A DNA stretch of 64,000 bases from Nitrospira sp. (GCA_029194535.1 JARFXR010000001.1:1496721-1560720), one strand, 5' to 3'; positions 53,652-63,099 are shown, counted from the stretch's first letter. Program-made: numbers and translations. The notes: generated by a model from the letters alone, not told the origin.

Positions 53652-54731
53652 CTACTGCAGATACTCCCAGGTATCGATCTGCTTGATGCTCCAGTTCACC
53701 GCTTCCTTCAGCTTAACCATTTTCGGGTCGGCGTCGTTCTCCCGCACCTTGTAGAGGGACTTCTGGAGCGCCAGCAGCGGTTCGTGCGCACGCCGGTCGG
53801 GCAGTTTGCCCAAAGCCCAGACGATCTCGGTCTTGAGCGCCGGGTCGTCCGTCGTCTTGAGAGTCTCGAGGAGAGGATCGACGATGCTGAAGTCGCCGTG
53901 CAGGGCTCCCAGAATGCCCAGGGCTTTGGCCGCTGACGGCCGCAACTCCGGACGACCGGTCTGCATCGTCTCGACCAGAGCCGGCACCGCGTCCTTCTGG
54001 CCGATGTTACCCAGCGCCAATGCCGAAGCCTTGGCGATGTCGAGATCGGGGCCCTTGAGACCGGCCAGCAGGCGCGGGACCGCCTCGTTGGAAAACAAAT
54101 AGCCGAACAGACCCACCAGCCTGACCTTCCGCGCCACGGGCGTCGCCGGATCGTCGTACAGCTTGAACAGGCGCTCTTCCTGTCCCCATTCGGCCGTGAT
54201 GAGCGCCGGGAAGTCGTAGTCGTCCAAGCGTTCCCTCAACTGACTCATCGCGTAGGCTCCCGCGTCTTCCGCTTTTGCCGCGGCGGCCGCCTGCTCCGAG
54301 TCCGCAAACTCCGTCCGCACCTCCTTGTGCCATCCCATTCGCTTGCCGTCCAGGAAATAGATCAGCTGGCAGGCCGGACCTTTCCACAGGCGGGACGGCG
54401 AGTCGGGGAGATCCGCGTCGCTGCCCATCTTTGTCGTACCTTCCCACGTCTTTCGCTGCTCGCATTTGACCTGCACCAGTACGTCATGCGGCCGGGCCGG
54501 ATCCGTCACCACGGTGTACCCGAACTCGCGCAGCCGCTTCGAGATCAAGTCCTGGAACGGCGCCGTATCGGCCGGTCCCTTGTCGGTCAGGGCGATGACC
54601 TCCAGGAGCACCCGGTCGATCTTCTTGACCTGCTGTTTCTGCTGCTCGGTGAACGATTCGCGGCGGGCCCAGCTTGGACCGGGGAGGAGGGTCAGAACGG
54701 ACAACAGGCCGATAAGGATTCGCACGGGCAT
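53652..54731 (-). CDS. exported HEAT-repeat protein
   Basis: The 359 residues have a signal peptide (ILIGLLSVLTLLPGPSWA). An N-terminal domain of ~170 residues resembles periplasmic lipoprotein-like modules (ISKRLREFGYTVVTDPARPH, DVLVQVKCEQRKTWEG). HEAT repeats follow (EAVPRLLAGLKGPDLDIAKA, LALGNIGQKDAVPALVETMQ). HEAT arrays bind proteins; the partner is unknown. The start at 54731 is chosen because the signal peptide begins there; the longer frame overlaps a repeat. Confidence 0.75.
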   Translation of the reverse strand: MPVRILIGLLSVLTLLPGPSWARRESFTEQQKQQVKKIDRVLLEVIALTDKGPADTAPFQDLISKRLREFGYTVVTDPARPHDVLVQVKCEQRKTWEGTTKMGSDADLPDSPSRLWKGPACQLIYFLDGKRMGWHKEVRTEFADSEQAAAAAKAEDAGAYAMSQLRERLDDYDFPALITAEWGQEERLFKLYDDPATPVARKVRLVGLFGYLFSNEAVPRLLAGLKGPDLDIAKASALALGNIGQKDAVPALVETMQTGRPELRPSAAKALGILGALHGDFSIVDPLLETLKTTDDPALKTEIVWALGKLPDRRAHEPLLALQKSLYKVRENDADPKMVKLKEAVNWSIKQIDTWEYLQ

Positions 54732-54783
54732 AGGGCTACTGTATCCAACCAGACGCCGTTCTTGCAAGTTGAGGTATTGGGGT

Positions 54784-54852
54784 AATGGGTCAGTTTGTCA
54801 TCTCGGAGAAGCGGGAATCCAGTCAAGGTCTTCTCCTCAAACCCGCTACCCA
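54784..54852. repeat. dispersed two-hairpin repeat family 2, partial copy C
   Basis: A ~69-bp fragment in reverse orientation to copies A and B. Shared elements are GCGGGAATCCAGTCAAGG, CTTCTC and AGCGGG-like ends. The left hairpin is missing, so this is a decayed or half copy. It lies just before the proC promoter. Confidence 0.6.
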
Positions 54853-54854
54853 AG

Positions 54855-54884
54855 TTGCAAGGGCGCGAAAGGCGTCAGTATAAT
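54855..54884 (+). promoter_or_regulatory. proC promoter, leaderless
   Basis: -35 TTGCAA (54855-54860), 18-base spacer, -10 TATAAT (54879-54884). The ATG is at 54891, so transcription should start at or within a base or two of the start codon, and no ribosome site is present. Confidence 0.6.
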
Positions 54885-54890
54885 CGCCGC

Positions 54891-55721
54891 ATGCTGCAGC
54901 ATACCGCAAGAGTCGGATTCATCGGGGCGGGGAACATCACCCAATCCCTCATTGCGGGTCTGCTCCATGCGAAACTGGTCCTTCCCTCGCATTTGATCGC
55001 CTCGGACATCGATCCGGCCGCGCGCGACGCCGTCAGCGGGACGTACCACGTTGCGACTACGGCTGGGAACTCCGAAGCGGCCGAGGGCGCCGATGTGCTT
55101 GTGCTGGCCGTCGAGCCGCAGGTGCTCGACCATGTCCTGACGGAGATCGCCGATATCGTCCAGGAGAAGACCTTGATCGTCTCGGTGGCCGCAGGGTATC
55201 CCATCGCGCGCATCGCCCGCCATCTACGCGGCGTGAAACGGAAAAAGATTGTCCGCGCCATGCCCAACACGCCGGCCGCTATTCGGGAGGGAGTCACGGC
55301 CATCGCCTGCGACGACGACGTGCCGGCCGACGAGTTGGCGACGGCGCGGTCTCTGTTCGAATCGATCGGACACGTCGTGACAGTGCCGGAACGGCTGCTG
55401 GATGCCGTGACTGGGCTCAGTGGGAGCGGGCCCGCCTATGTCTACATCATGACCGAGGCCCTAGCGGACGGAGGCGTGAAGATGGGGCTCCCGCGCCACA
55501 CGGCCCAGCTGCTGGCCGCGCAGACGGTGGTGGGCGCCGCACGGCTGTTGCTGGCGTCCGGCGAGCACCCCGGCGTACTGAAGGACCGAGTCGCGTCGCC
55601 GGGCGGGACCACCATCGCAGGCATTCACGCCTTGGAACTGGGACGATTTCGCGCCACCGTGACATCGGCGGTCGAGGCGGCGGCGAAACGATCGGCAGAG
55701 CTGGGTTTCGAAAATCAGTGA
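54891..55721 (+). CDS. proC: pyrroline-5-carboxylate reductase
   Basis: The 276 residues have an N-terminal Rossmann domain (RVGFIGAGNITQSLIAGLL). The C-terminal dimerisation domain carries the family signature VTGLSGSGPAYVYIMTEAL, with SPGGTTIAGIHALE. It reduces pyrroline-5-carboxylate to proline with NAD(P)H. The ATG at 54891 gives a family-like N-terminus; the longer frame to 54795 covers the repeat and is rejected. The following 64-aa gene is 75 bases downstream. Confidence 0.93.
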   Translation: MLQHTARVGFIGAGNITQSLIAGLLHAKLVLPSHLIASDIDPAARDAVSGTYHVATTAGNSEAAEGADVLVLAVEPQVLDHVLTEIADIVQEKTLIVSVAAGYPIARIARHLRGVKRKKIVRAMPNTPAAIREGVTAIACDDDVPADELATARSLFESIGHVVTVPERLLDAVTGLSGSGPAYVYIMTEALADGGVKMGLPRHTAQLLAAQTVVGAARLLLASGEHPGVLKDRVASPGGTTIAGIHALELGRFRATVTSAVEAAAKRSAELGFENQ

Positions 55722-55796
55722 GCGACGGAGCCGCGATTTGCCGCGGTCCGCCGGTGCAAGCAGGCGACGTGTTGGACATCGTGGGAGGTGGCGATC

Positions 55797-55991
55797 GTGC
55801 AGTATTGGGTGAAGGTGGTGTTTGTGGATAACCAGGAGTTGGTCGTCAAGGATGCGATCCGGCACACGATCAGCGACGACATGGAAGTGCTGGAAGTCGA
55901 TTCCCCCAAGGAAGTCGTAATCATTCCGATGAAGCAGATCAAATACGTCGCGTGCGACGCGACCGTGTTCGCCTCGAAGAAACCCGGCTGA
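55797..55991 (+). CDS. 64-aa hypothetical protein
   Basis: The protein starts at a GTG with GGAGG eight bases upstream: MQYWVKVVFVDNQELVVKDA, then SDDMEVLEVDSPKEVVIIPM and KQIKYVACDATVF. The alternating strands suggest a small beta barrel (Sm-like or similar). No known family is assigned. It probably shares the proC mRNA. Confidence 0.6.
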   Translation: MQYWVKVVFVDNQELVVKDAIRHTISDDMEVLEVDSPKEVVIIPMKQIKYVACDATVFASKKPG

Positions 55992-56265
55992 CACACCCTC
56001 AGGAACGGCGTTCGAGAAGGTCTAGCCCACGGTCATGAATCATGTGGGCTAGGAGCCTGTTCCAGAAATTCGTTCGTGATGCGCTCTTCGACGCACCAAC
56101 CGTTCGTTCTGAGGCTCTCGAAGGAGACGGTTGGTGGTCTCAGGACAGGTCTGTCGAACCCTGCGGTGAGCCGGGTCGAACGGCGTGAACGGAACTCCTT
56201 GAACGTGGGCGCCCTTCGACCGGCTCAGGGCGAACGGATTGTGACCGGAACTTAGGGGCCCAACA
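55992..56265. repeat. gene-free stretch with repeat-like sequence
   Basis: The 274 bp hold no gene. The sequence resembles dispersed intergenic repeats, e.g. the GC-rich AGCCGGGTCGAACGG and CCTTCGACCGGCTCAGGG segments, which form a partly inverted pair. Only one copy is in this window, so the repeat status is unproven. Confidence 0.35.
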
Positions 56266-57921
56266 CTAGGGTCGATCGGTCGACAGACGCTTCGCGAGCC
56301 GCCGCGCGAGCCGGACCATTCCGGGAGAGCGGTCGGCCGGGTCGAGGAGAACATTGAGGACGTGGAGCCGGGTCGTGTCGGCCAGCGCACCGGCCAAGGC
56401 CTGTTCAAATTCCTCCTGGGTCCTGACCCTGGACCCGACCCCGCCGCCGATCAAGTCGCAGATTCGTTCATAATGCCACTCATGCACGTCGTTGAAGGGC
56501 CCATCCAGGATCTCCCGCTCCGTCGAATAGCCTCGATTGTTCAGCACGATCACAATCGGAACCTGCCCGTAGCGCACAGCGGTGGAGAGTTCGGTGCCGG
56601 TCATCTGAAAGGCGCCGTCTCCCACGAGGACGATGGGTCGGACATGGGGGTCGGCGAACGAGGCCCCCACGGCCGCCGGCACCGCAAACCCCATGGACGT
56701 GTAGTAGGCGGGGGAGAGGAACTCGAATCGCCGGTGCACATGAAGATCCGCCGCTGCAAACAGGGATTCGCCGACGTCCGCCACGATCAGGGTCTTGGCG
56801 TTGAGGACGCTGTCCAGATGCCGAAACAGTCCGCGAAGCGAGACCTGGGCCTTCGGCGCGACCGGCTTGTCCTCCACCGGCAGCGGAGGAGGGAGGGGCC
56901 GGGACGTGAAACCTGGAAGGGGATGAGCGCTCAGGGCCTGTACGAAATCCTGGAACCGGATCGAATCGTAGCGGTGATGTCTGATCGAGACGCGATCGGC
57001 CGTCGCGTGGATGGTCCGTCCCTCGGACAGCAAGGGTGACTGCGAGTCGAGACCTTCCATATCGGAGAGGATGGATCCGAGAATCAGCAGACAGTCGGAA
57101 TCGTTGATGAATCGTTGGACCTCATCGCGGGCGATCAGGTTTCCGTAGACGCCTACATAGAGCGGATGGTCTTCCCGTATGATCGATTTGCCCAAGAGGG
57201 TCGAGGCGATAGGCACGTTGATCCGTTCGACCAGGCGGGCCAGATGATCTTGAAGTCCGAAGCGCCCGATCTCCGCCCCGGCCAGAATCGCCGGCCGCTT
57301 GGCGGAGGCAAGCATGGTCTTCACCTCTCCGATGGCCTCCTCCAACGCGCCGGGATCACTCGGCTCATCGTTCAGGCACAGGGGCTTCAGCGGCGTCGCC
57401 AGGGGTGTGTGGACCAGGTCGCGGGGAATCTCAATGTATATGGGCCGGCGATAGCGCAAGAGGGCCGAAAAAGCCCGATCCATTTCACGCTCGGCCGTAA
57501 TCGGATCGTCGAGCGAGACGGCGGCGACCGTCATGCGTTCGAAGACGTCACGCTGCGTCGAGAACTCGCGCACCATGTGGTGCATGTAGGGCATCGTGAT
57601 CCGCTCGGACAAACCGGGTGATCCGGTCAGCAATACGACGGGCGACCGTTCGGCGTAGGCGCAGGCAATGGCGTTGACGGTGTTCAGCCCGCCGACGCAA
57701 TAGGTCACGCAGGCGGCGCCGATGCCGTTGATACGCGCATAGGCATCGGCGGCAAAACCGGCCGAATCCTCCCTGGTGGTGACGATCTGGCGGATGGGCG
57801 ACCGCTCAATCAATTGATACAGGCTCAGGACGTAGTCACCGGGAATGCCGAAGATATGGCGCACGCCTAGTTGATGCAGTCGCTCGATCACCGCGGAACC
57901 GATCGTGGCTGGGTTGGTCAT
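56266..57921 (-). CDS. thiamine-diphosphate-dependent 2-oxoacid decarboxylase (PDC/IPDC-like)
   Basis: About 551 residues from MTNPATIGSAVIERLHQLGV. The conserved Glu is in VTTREDSAGFAADAYARING. The His pair MPYMHHMVREFST is as in pyruvate/indolepyruvate decarboxylases. The TPP motif runs from VGDGAFQMTG to LNNRGYSTE. The likely reaction is decarboxylation of pyruvate, indolepyruvate or a branched oxoacid to the aldehyde; the substrate is not decided by eye. A start at 57996 is possible but the family begins near 57921. It is divergent from the methyltransferase at 58062. Confidence 0.88.
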   Translation of the reverse strand: MTNPATIGSAVIERLHQLGVRHIFGIPGDYVLSLYQLIERSPIRQIVTTREDSAGFAADAYARINGIGAACVTYCVGGLNTVNAIACAYAERSPVVLLTGSPGLSERITMPYMHHMVREFSTQRDVFERMTVAAVSLDDPITAEREMDRAFSALLRYRRPIYIEIPRDLVHTPLATPLKPLCLNDEPSDPGALEEAIGEVKTMLASAKRPAILAGAEIGRFGLQDHLARLVERINVPIASTLLGKSIIREDHPLYVGVYGNLIARDEVQRFINDSDCLLILGSILSDMEGLDSQSPLLSEGRTIHATADRVSIRHHRYDSIRFQDFVQALSAHPLPGFTSRPLPPPLPVEDKPVAPKAQVSLRGLFRHLDSVLNAKTLIVADVGESLFAAADLHVHRRFEFLSPAYYTSMGFAVPAAVGASFADPHVRPIVLVGDGAFQMTGTELSTAVRYGQVPIVIVLNNRGYSTEREILDGPFNDVHEWHYERICDLIGGGVGSRVRTQEEFEQALAGALADTTRLHVLNVLLDPADRSPGMVRLARRLAKRLSTDRP

Positions 57922-58061
57922 GTCGGGTGTCGTTGATACGCGTGGTGTCGTGAATAATCGGCGCGTCTGGCTGCAGGAAACCACAGCGCCAAGCAATCGT
58001 CAAGCTGAACGTCGGCTCTCAAGGGCTTGACGCGGCGCTCGCGCCGTCGGATAAGTACCCC

Positions 58062-59255
58062 ATGACGATCTCAGGCGAACCGTCCGCGGCGAAACTCGTG
58101 CTCGCACGGCGACGCGACCAATCGGAGCCAGGCCACTATTGGATTTATGCCGGTTTTGTCCAACCGGCCAGCGGCGAAGTCGCGGCGGGCGATCTCGTCG
58201 ACGTGGTGCGGCCGGACGGCCGATTCTACGCGAGAGGACTCTACAATCCCGCCTCGAAAATCCGCGTACGGATTCTCACCTTCCAGGATGAACCGGTCGA
58301 TGAGGCGTTCTGGCGAGCACGGATTGCGAGAGCCGTCCGGCTGCGGAAACGCCTCGTATCCGGTACGGATGCCTATCGGCTCATCTATGGCGAAGCGGAT
58401 TTCTTGCCGGGACTGATCGCCGATCGCTACGGAGACGTGCTGGTGCTCCAAACGCTCTCGGCCGGCATGGATCGGCGCAAGGAACGGTTGGCCGAGCTGT
58501 TGTGCGAAGAGAGCGGAGCCGCGCGCGTCTTCCTGCGGAACGATGCCAAGAGCCGGGCGCTCGAAGGATTACCTGTAGAGACCGGATTTCTCAAGGGCAG
58601 CGGAGCCACGACGGTCGAGGTGCATGAAGGGCAGGCTCGATTCGTCGTGGATTTTGGCCGCGGCCAGAAGACCGGATGGTTCTGCGATCAACGGCAAAAT
58701 CGCCTTGACGCGGCCATGTTCGCGCCGAAGGCCGATGTCCTGGAGGTGTTCTGTCATACCGGCGCCTTCGGCATCCATGCGGCGCTGGCCGGCGCCGTCT
58801 CCGTGGAGGGAGTCGACGTCGGAGAGGAGGCGCTCGCCTCCGCGCGACGTCATGCAGCTCTGAACCAGGTCGAGGACCGGTGCACGTACCGCCAAGCCGA
58901 CGCCTTTGAGGAAATGCGCCGGCTGGAACGGTCGGGTCGCCGCTACGATGTGGTGCTGCTGGACCCACCCGCGTTTGCGAGAAGCCGGCAGGCGGTGGCT
59001 CGTGCGCTGGCCGGCTACAAGGATGTCAATCTTCTGGGTCTGCGATTGACGAAACCGGAGGGGTTTCTGGTCTCGAGCTCCTGTTCGCACCATGTGTCGG
59101 AGCAGGACTTCTGGCAGGCCATCCGTGGGGCGGCCAGAGATGCCGGCCGTGAGGTGCGGTTGCTGGCGCAGAAGGGACAAGCGGACGACCATCCGATTCT
59201 TGCCTCGATGCCCGAGACCCGCTACCTGAAGTGCTGCATCATGCAAGTACTGTAG
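58062..59255 (+). CDS. RlmI-like 23S rRNA m5C methyltransferase
   Basis: The 397 residues start with a PUA-like RNA-binding domain (KLVLARRRDQSEPGHYWIYA). The SAM-binding fold follows: FGRGQKTGWFCDQRQNRLDA, VLEVFCHTGAFGIHAALAGA, LLDPPAFARSRQAV and VSSSCSHHVSEQDFW with the candidate catalytic Cys. It fits the RlmI/RlmK group that makes 5-methylcytosine in 23S rRNA. The exact site is inferred from family only. Confidence 0.88.
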   Translation: MTISGEPSAAKLVLARRRDQSEPGHYWIYAGFVQPASGEVAAGDLVDVVRPDGRFYARGLYNPASKIRVRILTFQDEPVDEAFWRARIARAVRLRKRLVSGTDAYRLIYGEADFLPGLIADRYGDVLVLQTLSAGMDRRKERLAELLCEESGAARVFLRNDAKSRALEGLPVETGFLKGSGATTVEVHEGQARFVVDFGRGQKTGWFCDQRQNRLDAAMFAPKADVLEVFCHTGAFGIHAALAGAVSVEGVDVGEEALASARRHAALNQVEDRCTYRQADAFEEMRRLERSGRRYDVVLLDPPAFARSRQAVARALAGYKDVNLLGLRLTKPEGFLVSSSCSHHVSEQDFWQAIRGAARDAGREVRLLAQKGQADDHPILASMPETRYLKCCIMQVL

Positions 59256-59317
59256 AGAGCGTAAGGGGGTTGGGGTTGAAATCCAAGACTCAAGAACTCG
59301 GATCTCTCGGAACCAGA

Positions 59318-59437
59318 GGGCGCTCAAACGGGTTCTTCAGCAAGGCCGCAGCAAACGAAGAGGCGAGGCATACGTTGTTGGGTATGTCGAGCCTCCGAGT
59401 GTGGCGAGAACGAAGCTGAAGGCCCGTTTCAGCGCCC
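59318..59437. repeat. dispersed palindromic repeat family 1, copy 3
   Basis: A 120-bp palindrome. Outer arms GGGCGCT and AGCGCCC are perfect. A C faces C, then AAACGGG pairs with CCCGTTT and CTTCAGC with GCTGAAG. A central hairpin is GCATAC ... GTATG. It matches the copy at 36197 in orientation and motif order. It lies between the RlmI-like gene and the XRE regulator, touching the latter's 3' end. Confidence 0.8.
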
Positions 59438-59440
59438 TAT

Positions 59441-59896
59441 CTAGTCGCTGGGGGGCTCGAAGTGCCCCGACGGCCTGTTCTGCCAGGGAACCGTAGCCTG
59501 CTTCGACTGTTTGACCAGGCTCCGTAGGCTCATCTCGGCGGCTCGGAGCAGCTTCGGTTCCGCGCTTTGGATGAGGGTCGTCAGGAGGATAAAGAGCGAC
59601 CGATCCATGCGGGAGCCTGAGAGAATCCGTTCAGTCACCGGGTCCGGACCGGGAGGAACCTCTGCACCACCGTCGTCCGCAAAGAGCTGTTGGAAGCCGG
59701 TGGGGTGAGTAAAGAGCCAAGCCACCGGAATCTTGAGCGCTCCCGCCAGGGCTTCCAGAGTTGAGATGCCGGGGTCGACCTCGTCGGACTCAATCTTTTC
59801 AAGGGCATAGGCGTCGATTTGAGCTTCGGCGGCCAGGGCTTCGAGCGAGTGGCCACGGGATGCTCTCCAGGCCTGAATATATGCGCCGACCGCCAT
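59441..59896 (-). CDS. XRE-family helix-turn-helix protein
   Basis: The 151 residues have an N-terminal HTH (YIQAWRASRGHSLEALAAEA, then LEKIESDEVDPGISTLEALA). A second helical part is SLFILLTTLIQSAEPKLL with a LRAAEMSLRSLVKQSK stretch. It should bind DNA as a dimer; the target is unknown. It is divergent from the coiled-coil gene at 60069. Confidence 0.8.
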   Translation of the reverse strand: MAVGAYIQAWRASRGHSLEALAAEAQIDAYALEKIESDEVDPGISTLEALAGALKIPVAWLFTHPTGFQQLFADDGGAEVPPGPDPVTERILSGSRMDRSLFILLTTLIQSAEPKLLRAAEMSLRSLVKQSKQATVPWQNRPSGHFEPPSD

Positions 59897-60068
59897 GGCG
59901 GAATCATACTCAAACGGACCGGTTCCCGCAACCGCGCGGACTAGGCCATTTCCGAGGTAGAGGCCGGGATTTCAGGGCGTTTCGGGCCATCCAGCAGTGG
60001 CAGATGAGCCTCCAAATCAGGTACAATGACGGGCACGTCATCCATTTCGTTGCGGTGAGGAGGAAGCC

Positions 60069-60410
60069 ATGTTGGGAACAGATATCCGAGGAATCATGGC
60101 CGAAGAAGAAGAGGTTCAGCGCCGACGTCAAGCGTTGAAATCCCTGCTGTCTATGAGGTCCAAGCAGCTTCGCGAATCGTTAGAACAGCGAATCAAGAGA
60201 GCCAGAACCGGCGGAGATTGGATCCAATTGTCGAAGGAAGAGTGCGCGACCCTCCATCGTCAGGAAAAGGCTCACCTCAAGTCGCAACTCGAACAGCTGC
60301 AGCATGAAGACGACCGCACGCGCGGCAAGCTGACCGCCTTGAAGCGGGCCAAAGCCCGCGCGCAGCGCATCCGTGCGGCAGAGGCAGCCTCGGGGCGGAA
60401 GCGCCGCTGA
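60069..60410 (+). CDS. small coiled-coil protein
   Basis: The 113 residues are nearly all helix with long charged heptads: AEEEEVQRRRQALKSLLSMR, SKQLRESLEQRIKRARTGGD and KLTALKRAKARAQRIRAAEA. GAGGAGG precedes the ATG. No known family is recognised. Its position 24 bases before the TrmH-like gene suggests one transcript. Confidence 0.65.
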   Translation: MLGTDIRGIMAEEEEVQRRRQALKSLLSMRSKQLRESLEQRIKRARTGGDWIQLSKEECATLHRQEKAHLKSQLEQLQHEDDRTRGKLTALKRAKARAQRIRAAEAASGRKRR

Positions 60411-60434
60411 GCGCCGCCCCTACGGCGACATCGG

Positions 60435-61244
60435 GTGTCCCACGCCGACTCTCCACTGACCCGCGCGCAGACCGCGCACATTCGAGATCTCATCCGGGAT
60501 AAACATGTTCGGGAAGCCGACGGCGCCTTCGTGATCGAAGGCGCCAAAGCGGTGCGGGATCTCCTCGCCCATCATCCGTCGCTCGTCCGTTCCGTCGTGA
60601 CGACGCCCGGCTATCGCGAACGGGAACAACCGCGCGACCGCCGGCTTCGCGCCGCCGCCGCATGCCCTTCTTATACCTGTCCCGAACGCGTTTTTGCCGG
60701 AGTGTCCGACCTCGACACCACCCAGGGCATTCTTGCGATCGCCATCCGGCCCGAATGGAACGAGGCAGAGGTACTCGACCGTCCGACGCTGTTCGGTATC
60801 TATGCGGAAGGGATTCAGGATCCGCTGAACGTCGGCACGATCATTCGAACCGCCGCGGCTCTCGGTGTGAGCGCCCTGTGGCTGACGCCAGACTCGGCGG
60901 ATCGATACCATCCCAAGGTCGTTCGGGCGACGAGCGGGGGGCTGCTTTGCCTGCCGGTGTTCGTCACCGGCTCGGTGTCGCCGTTGGTGCGCCGGGGCTG
61001 TTGTCTGTTTGCCGCCGAAGTCGGCGGGCCGGACGCGGTGGAATTGGATAAGATCGAGCATGTGCCGCCGCGCGTGATTCTGGCCGTCGGCAGCGAAGGA
61101 CAGGGGCTCTCCGAGGAAACGAAGACGCTCGCCATCCGCCGCGTGACCATTCCGTTGAGCCGGCGCATGGAGTCGCTCAATGTCGCCTCCACAGTCGCCA
61201 TCGCCGCGCATGTCCTACAGCGCCTCCCGAAACAGTCACTCTAA
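60435..61244 (+). CDS. TrmH/SpoU-family RNA 2'-O-methyltransferase
   Basis: The 269 residues (GTG start) have an N-terminal L30e-like RNA-binding domain (TRAQTAHIRDLIRDKHVREA). The SPOUT domain has all three motifs: QDPLNVGTIIRTAAALG, ILAVGSEGQGLSEETK and VTIPLSRRMESLNVASTVAI. It should transfer methyl to a ribose 2'-OH in tRNA or rRNA. The target nucleotide is not readable from sequence. Confidence 0.9.
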   Translation: MSHADSPLTRAQTAHIRDLIRDKHVREADGAFVIEGAKAVRDLLAHHPSLVRSVVTTPGYREREQPRDRRLRAAAACPSYTCPERVFAGVSDLDTTQGILAIAIRPEWNEAEVLDRPTLFGIYAEGIQDPLNVGTIIRTAAALGVSALWLTPDSADRYHPKVVRATSGGLLCLPVFVTGSVSPLVRRGCCLFAAEVGGPDAVELDKIEHVPPRVILAVGSEGQGLSEETKTLAIRRVTIPLSRRMESLNVASTVAIAAHVLQRLPKQSL

Positions 61245-61344
61245 ACCCACGACTTCGGTGAATTGTAGCTCGCAATCCCTGGAAGTCAGGCGTAAGATAG
61301 GCGCGCTCGCGCCTGATCCTGTCACCATTCAAGGAGGGAACAGC

Positions 61345-62067
61345 ATGAGACGAGGCATCGGCATTGTCCTCGGGTTTGCTGCGATCACTGGGTGTGCAGG
61401 GGGCTCGCCTACTCCCGCAGAACGCAATGTGCAGGATGTGGCGGTCACACGAACATGGCTCCGCGGCCCTATGATGGAAACCTGCACTCGGCTGCCGGGA
61501 CCTGAGAGCCGGAAGGGATGTGTGCTCGCGCTCGACGGTACGTTAGCCAGGCTCCGCGGAGATCATTTGACGCGTGATGACCATTTCCGTATCGAACTGG
61601 CCCGAGCGAAGGGAGCCGATGAACTCCGCCGCCTGTGGACCAGGACCGAGCATGAAGCATGGCTGAGAGGGATCAGAACCGCAGCCTGTCAGCGGGCACC
61701 GTATCCGGCGACAGCTCGCCGCTGTCTCGATGGGATCGAGGCGGAACTCGTTCGGCTCGGTCATCCTGACGAGTTTGCGGGGGAGCAGCCGGCAGTTCGT
61801 GCCAAGCGAGCCGTAGCGCGTATTGAAACGAGAGAGCAGGCTCGCGCAATTGAGCAACAGCGTCCGCATGAACACGAATTCTCCCTCGTGGGCCTAGGTG
61901 CGGAAGGCGGACAGGTTCAACCGTCGGTGTCCCTGTCGGTTTCTAAGCTCCCCGTAGTGGTAAAACCGGTTCAGCCTGGTCTGGGGATGCCGGTCGCGCC
62001 GTTGTCTCCACCCATCTCCTGCACAAGTAGAATGGTCGGTGGAGTGGTTCATACGGACTGCTATTGA
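61345..62067 (+). CDS. lipoprotein of unknown function
   Basis: The 240 residues have a lipoprotein signal (RRGIGIVLGFAAITGCAG). The mature part has paired Cys (METCTRLPGPESRKGCVLAL and TAACQRAPYPATARRCLDGI) in a layout like small-cysteine-repeat domains. A Pro/Val-rich tail ends HTDCY. AAGGAGG precedes the ATG at 61345. Probably extracytoplasmic; no function assigned. The region 62068-62217 after it has no gene and leads into the CRISPR array. Confidence 0.7.
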   Translation: MRRGIGIVLGFAAITGCAGGSPTPAERNVQDVAVTRTWLRGPMMETCTRLPGPESRKGCVLALDGTLARLRGDHLTRDDHFRIELARAKGADELRRLWTRTEHEAWLRGIRTAACQRAPYPATARRCLDGIEAELVRLGHPDEFAGEQPAVRAKRAVARIETREQARAIEQQRPHEHEFSLVGLGAEGGQVQPSVSLSVSKLPVVVKPVQPGLGMPVAPLSPPISCTSRMVGGVVHTDCY

Positions 62068-62734
62068 TCCGAGATCAGATTCTTGCCCGATTCTGCACAA
62101 CCCTTGTCGACTGAATAGGGTCGCGACGATCGAACGCGCTGTGCGGGAACCGGCAAAGCCGCGCCGGGGGACCAAATCGAACGGTCGGCACCAGCCTTCG
62201 TATTTCGCTATTCCACGCTTTCAGTTCCCTCTTCATAGGGAAGGGTGCTTCAACGCTCGGCGAGCGCGGACACGAGATCGCTTGCCAGGTCGGCTTTCAG
62301 TTCCCTCTTCATAGGGAAGGGTGCTTCAACCGACGATCAAGTGGACGCATGGAGTCAAGCCATGAACCTTTCAGTTCCCTCTTCATAGGGAAGGGTGCTT
62401 CAACGGGCCGCGCTGGAGGCGCAGGCCGCTCGGGTCGCGCCTTTCAGTTCCCTCTTCATAGGGAAGGGTGCTTCAACAGATCGATGTCAGGAAGGCGAAT
62501 GCGATGAAACGATTACTTTCAGTTCCCTCTTCATAGGGAAGGGTGCTTCAACGCGGATGGCGACATAATCGAGCACGATGAGGCCGTCCTTTCAGTTCCC
62601 TCTTCATAGGGAAGGGTGCTTCAACTGGGGATGAGGCAGTGCTCTGTACGCCGCTTCCGCACTTTCAGTTCCCTCTTCATAGGGAAGGGTGCTTCAACTG
62701 GGCGAGGCCGACCTGCGCGGGGCCGACCTGCGCG

Positions 62735-62917
62735 CTTTCAGTTCCCTCTTCATAGGGAAGGGTGCTTCAACGATCTGGGTCGTCGAGGACGCCGCGAAAA
62801 TCGTCACGCTTTCAGTTCCCTCTTCATAGGGAAGGGTGCTTCAACCGTCGGGCCCTGCGGGGCGAGGGAGGCGCGCTCCACTTTCAGTTCCCTCTTCATA
62901 GGGAAGGGTGCTTCAAC
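62735..62917. repeat. duplicated two-spacer block in the CRISPR array, copy 1
   Basis: Repeat, spacer 8, repeat, spacer 9, repeat. An identical block occurs at 63100-63282 as spacers 13 and 14. Three different spacers lie between the two copies. Confidence 0.95.
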
Positions 62918-63099
62918 CCTTGGGTCCGCCTGCGCCTCGTCGCAATCCCCTGACTTTCAGTTCCCTCTTCATAGGGAAGGGTGCTTCAACCGGCCTTTCC
63001 CGATGCTCCCGAACGACCACCATACTGCTTTCAGTTCCCTCTTCATAGGGAAGGGTGCTTCAACTCCTGCCCCCACTTGATTCAGTTTGTCTTGTGCAA

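Noticed and set aside
61290-61320. AGGCGCG-CT-CGCGCCT palindrome before the lipoprotein gene as an operator
   Set aside because: A single short GC palindrome with a two-base centre is expected by chance in such GC-rich DNA; no second copy seen.
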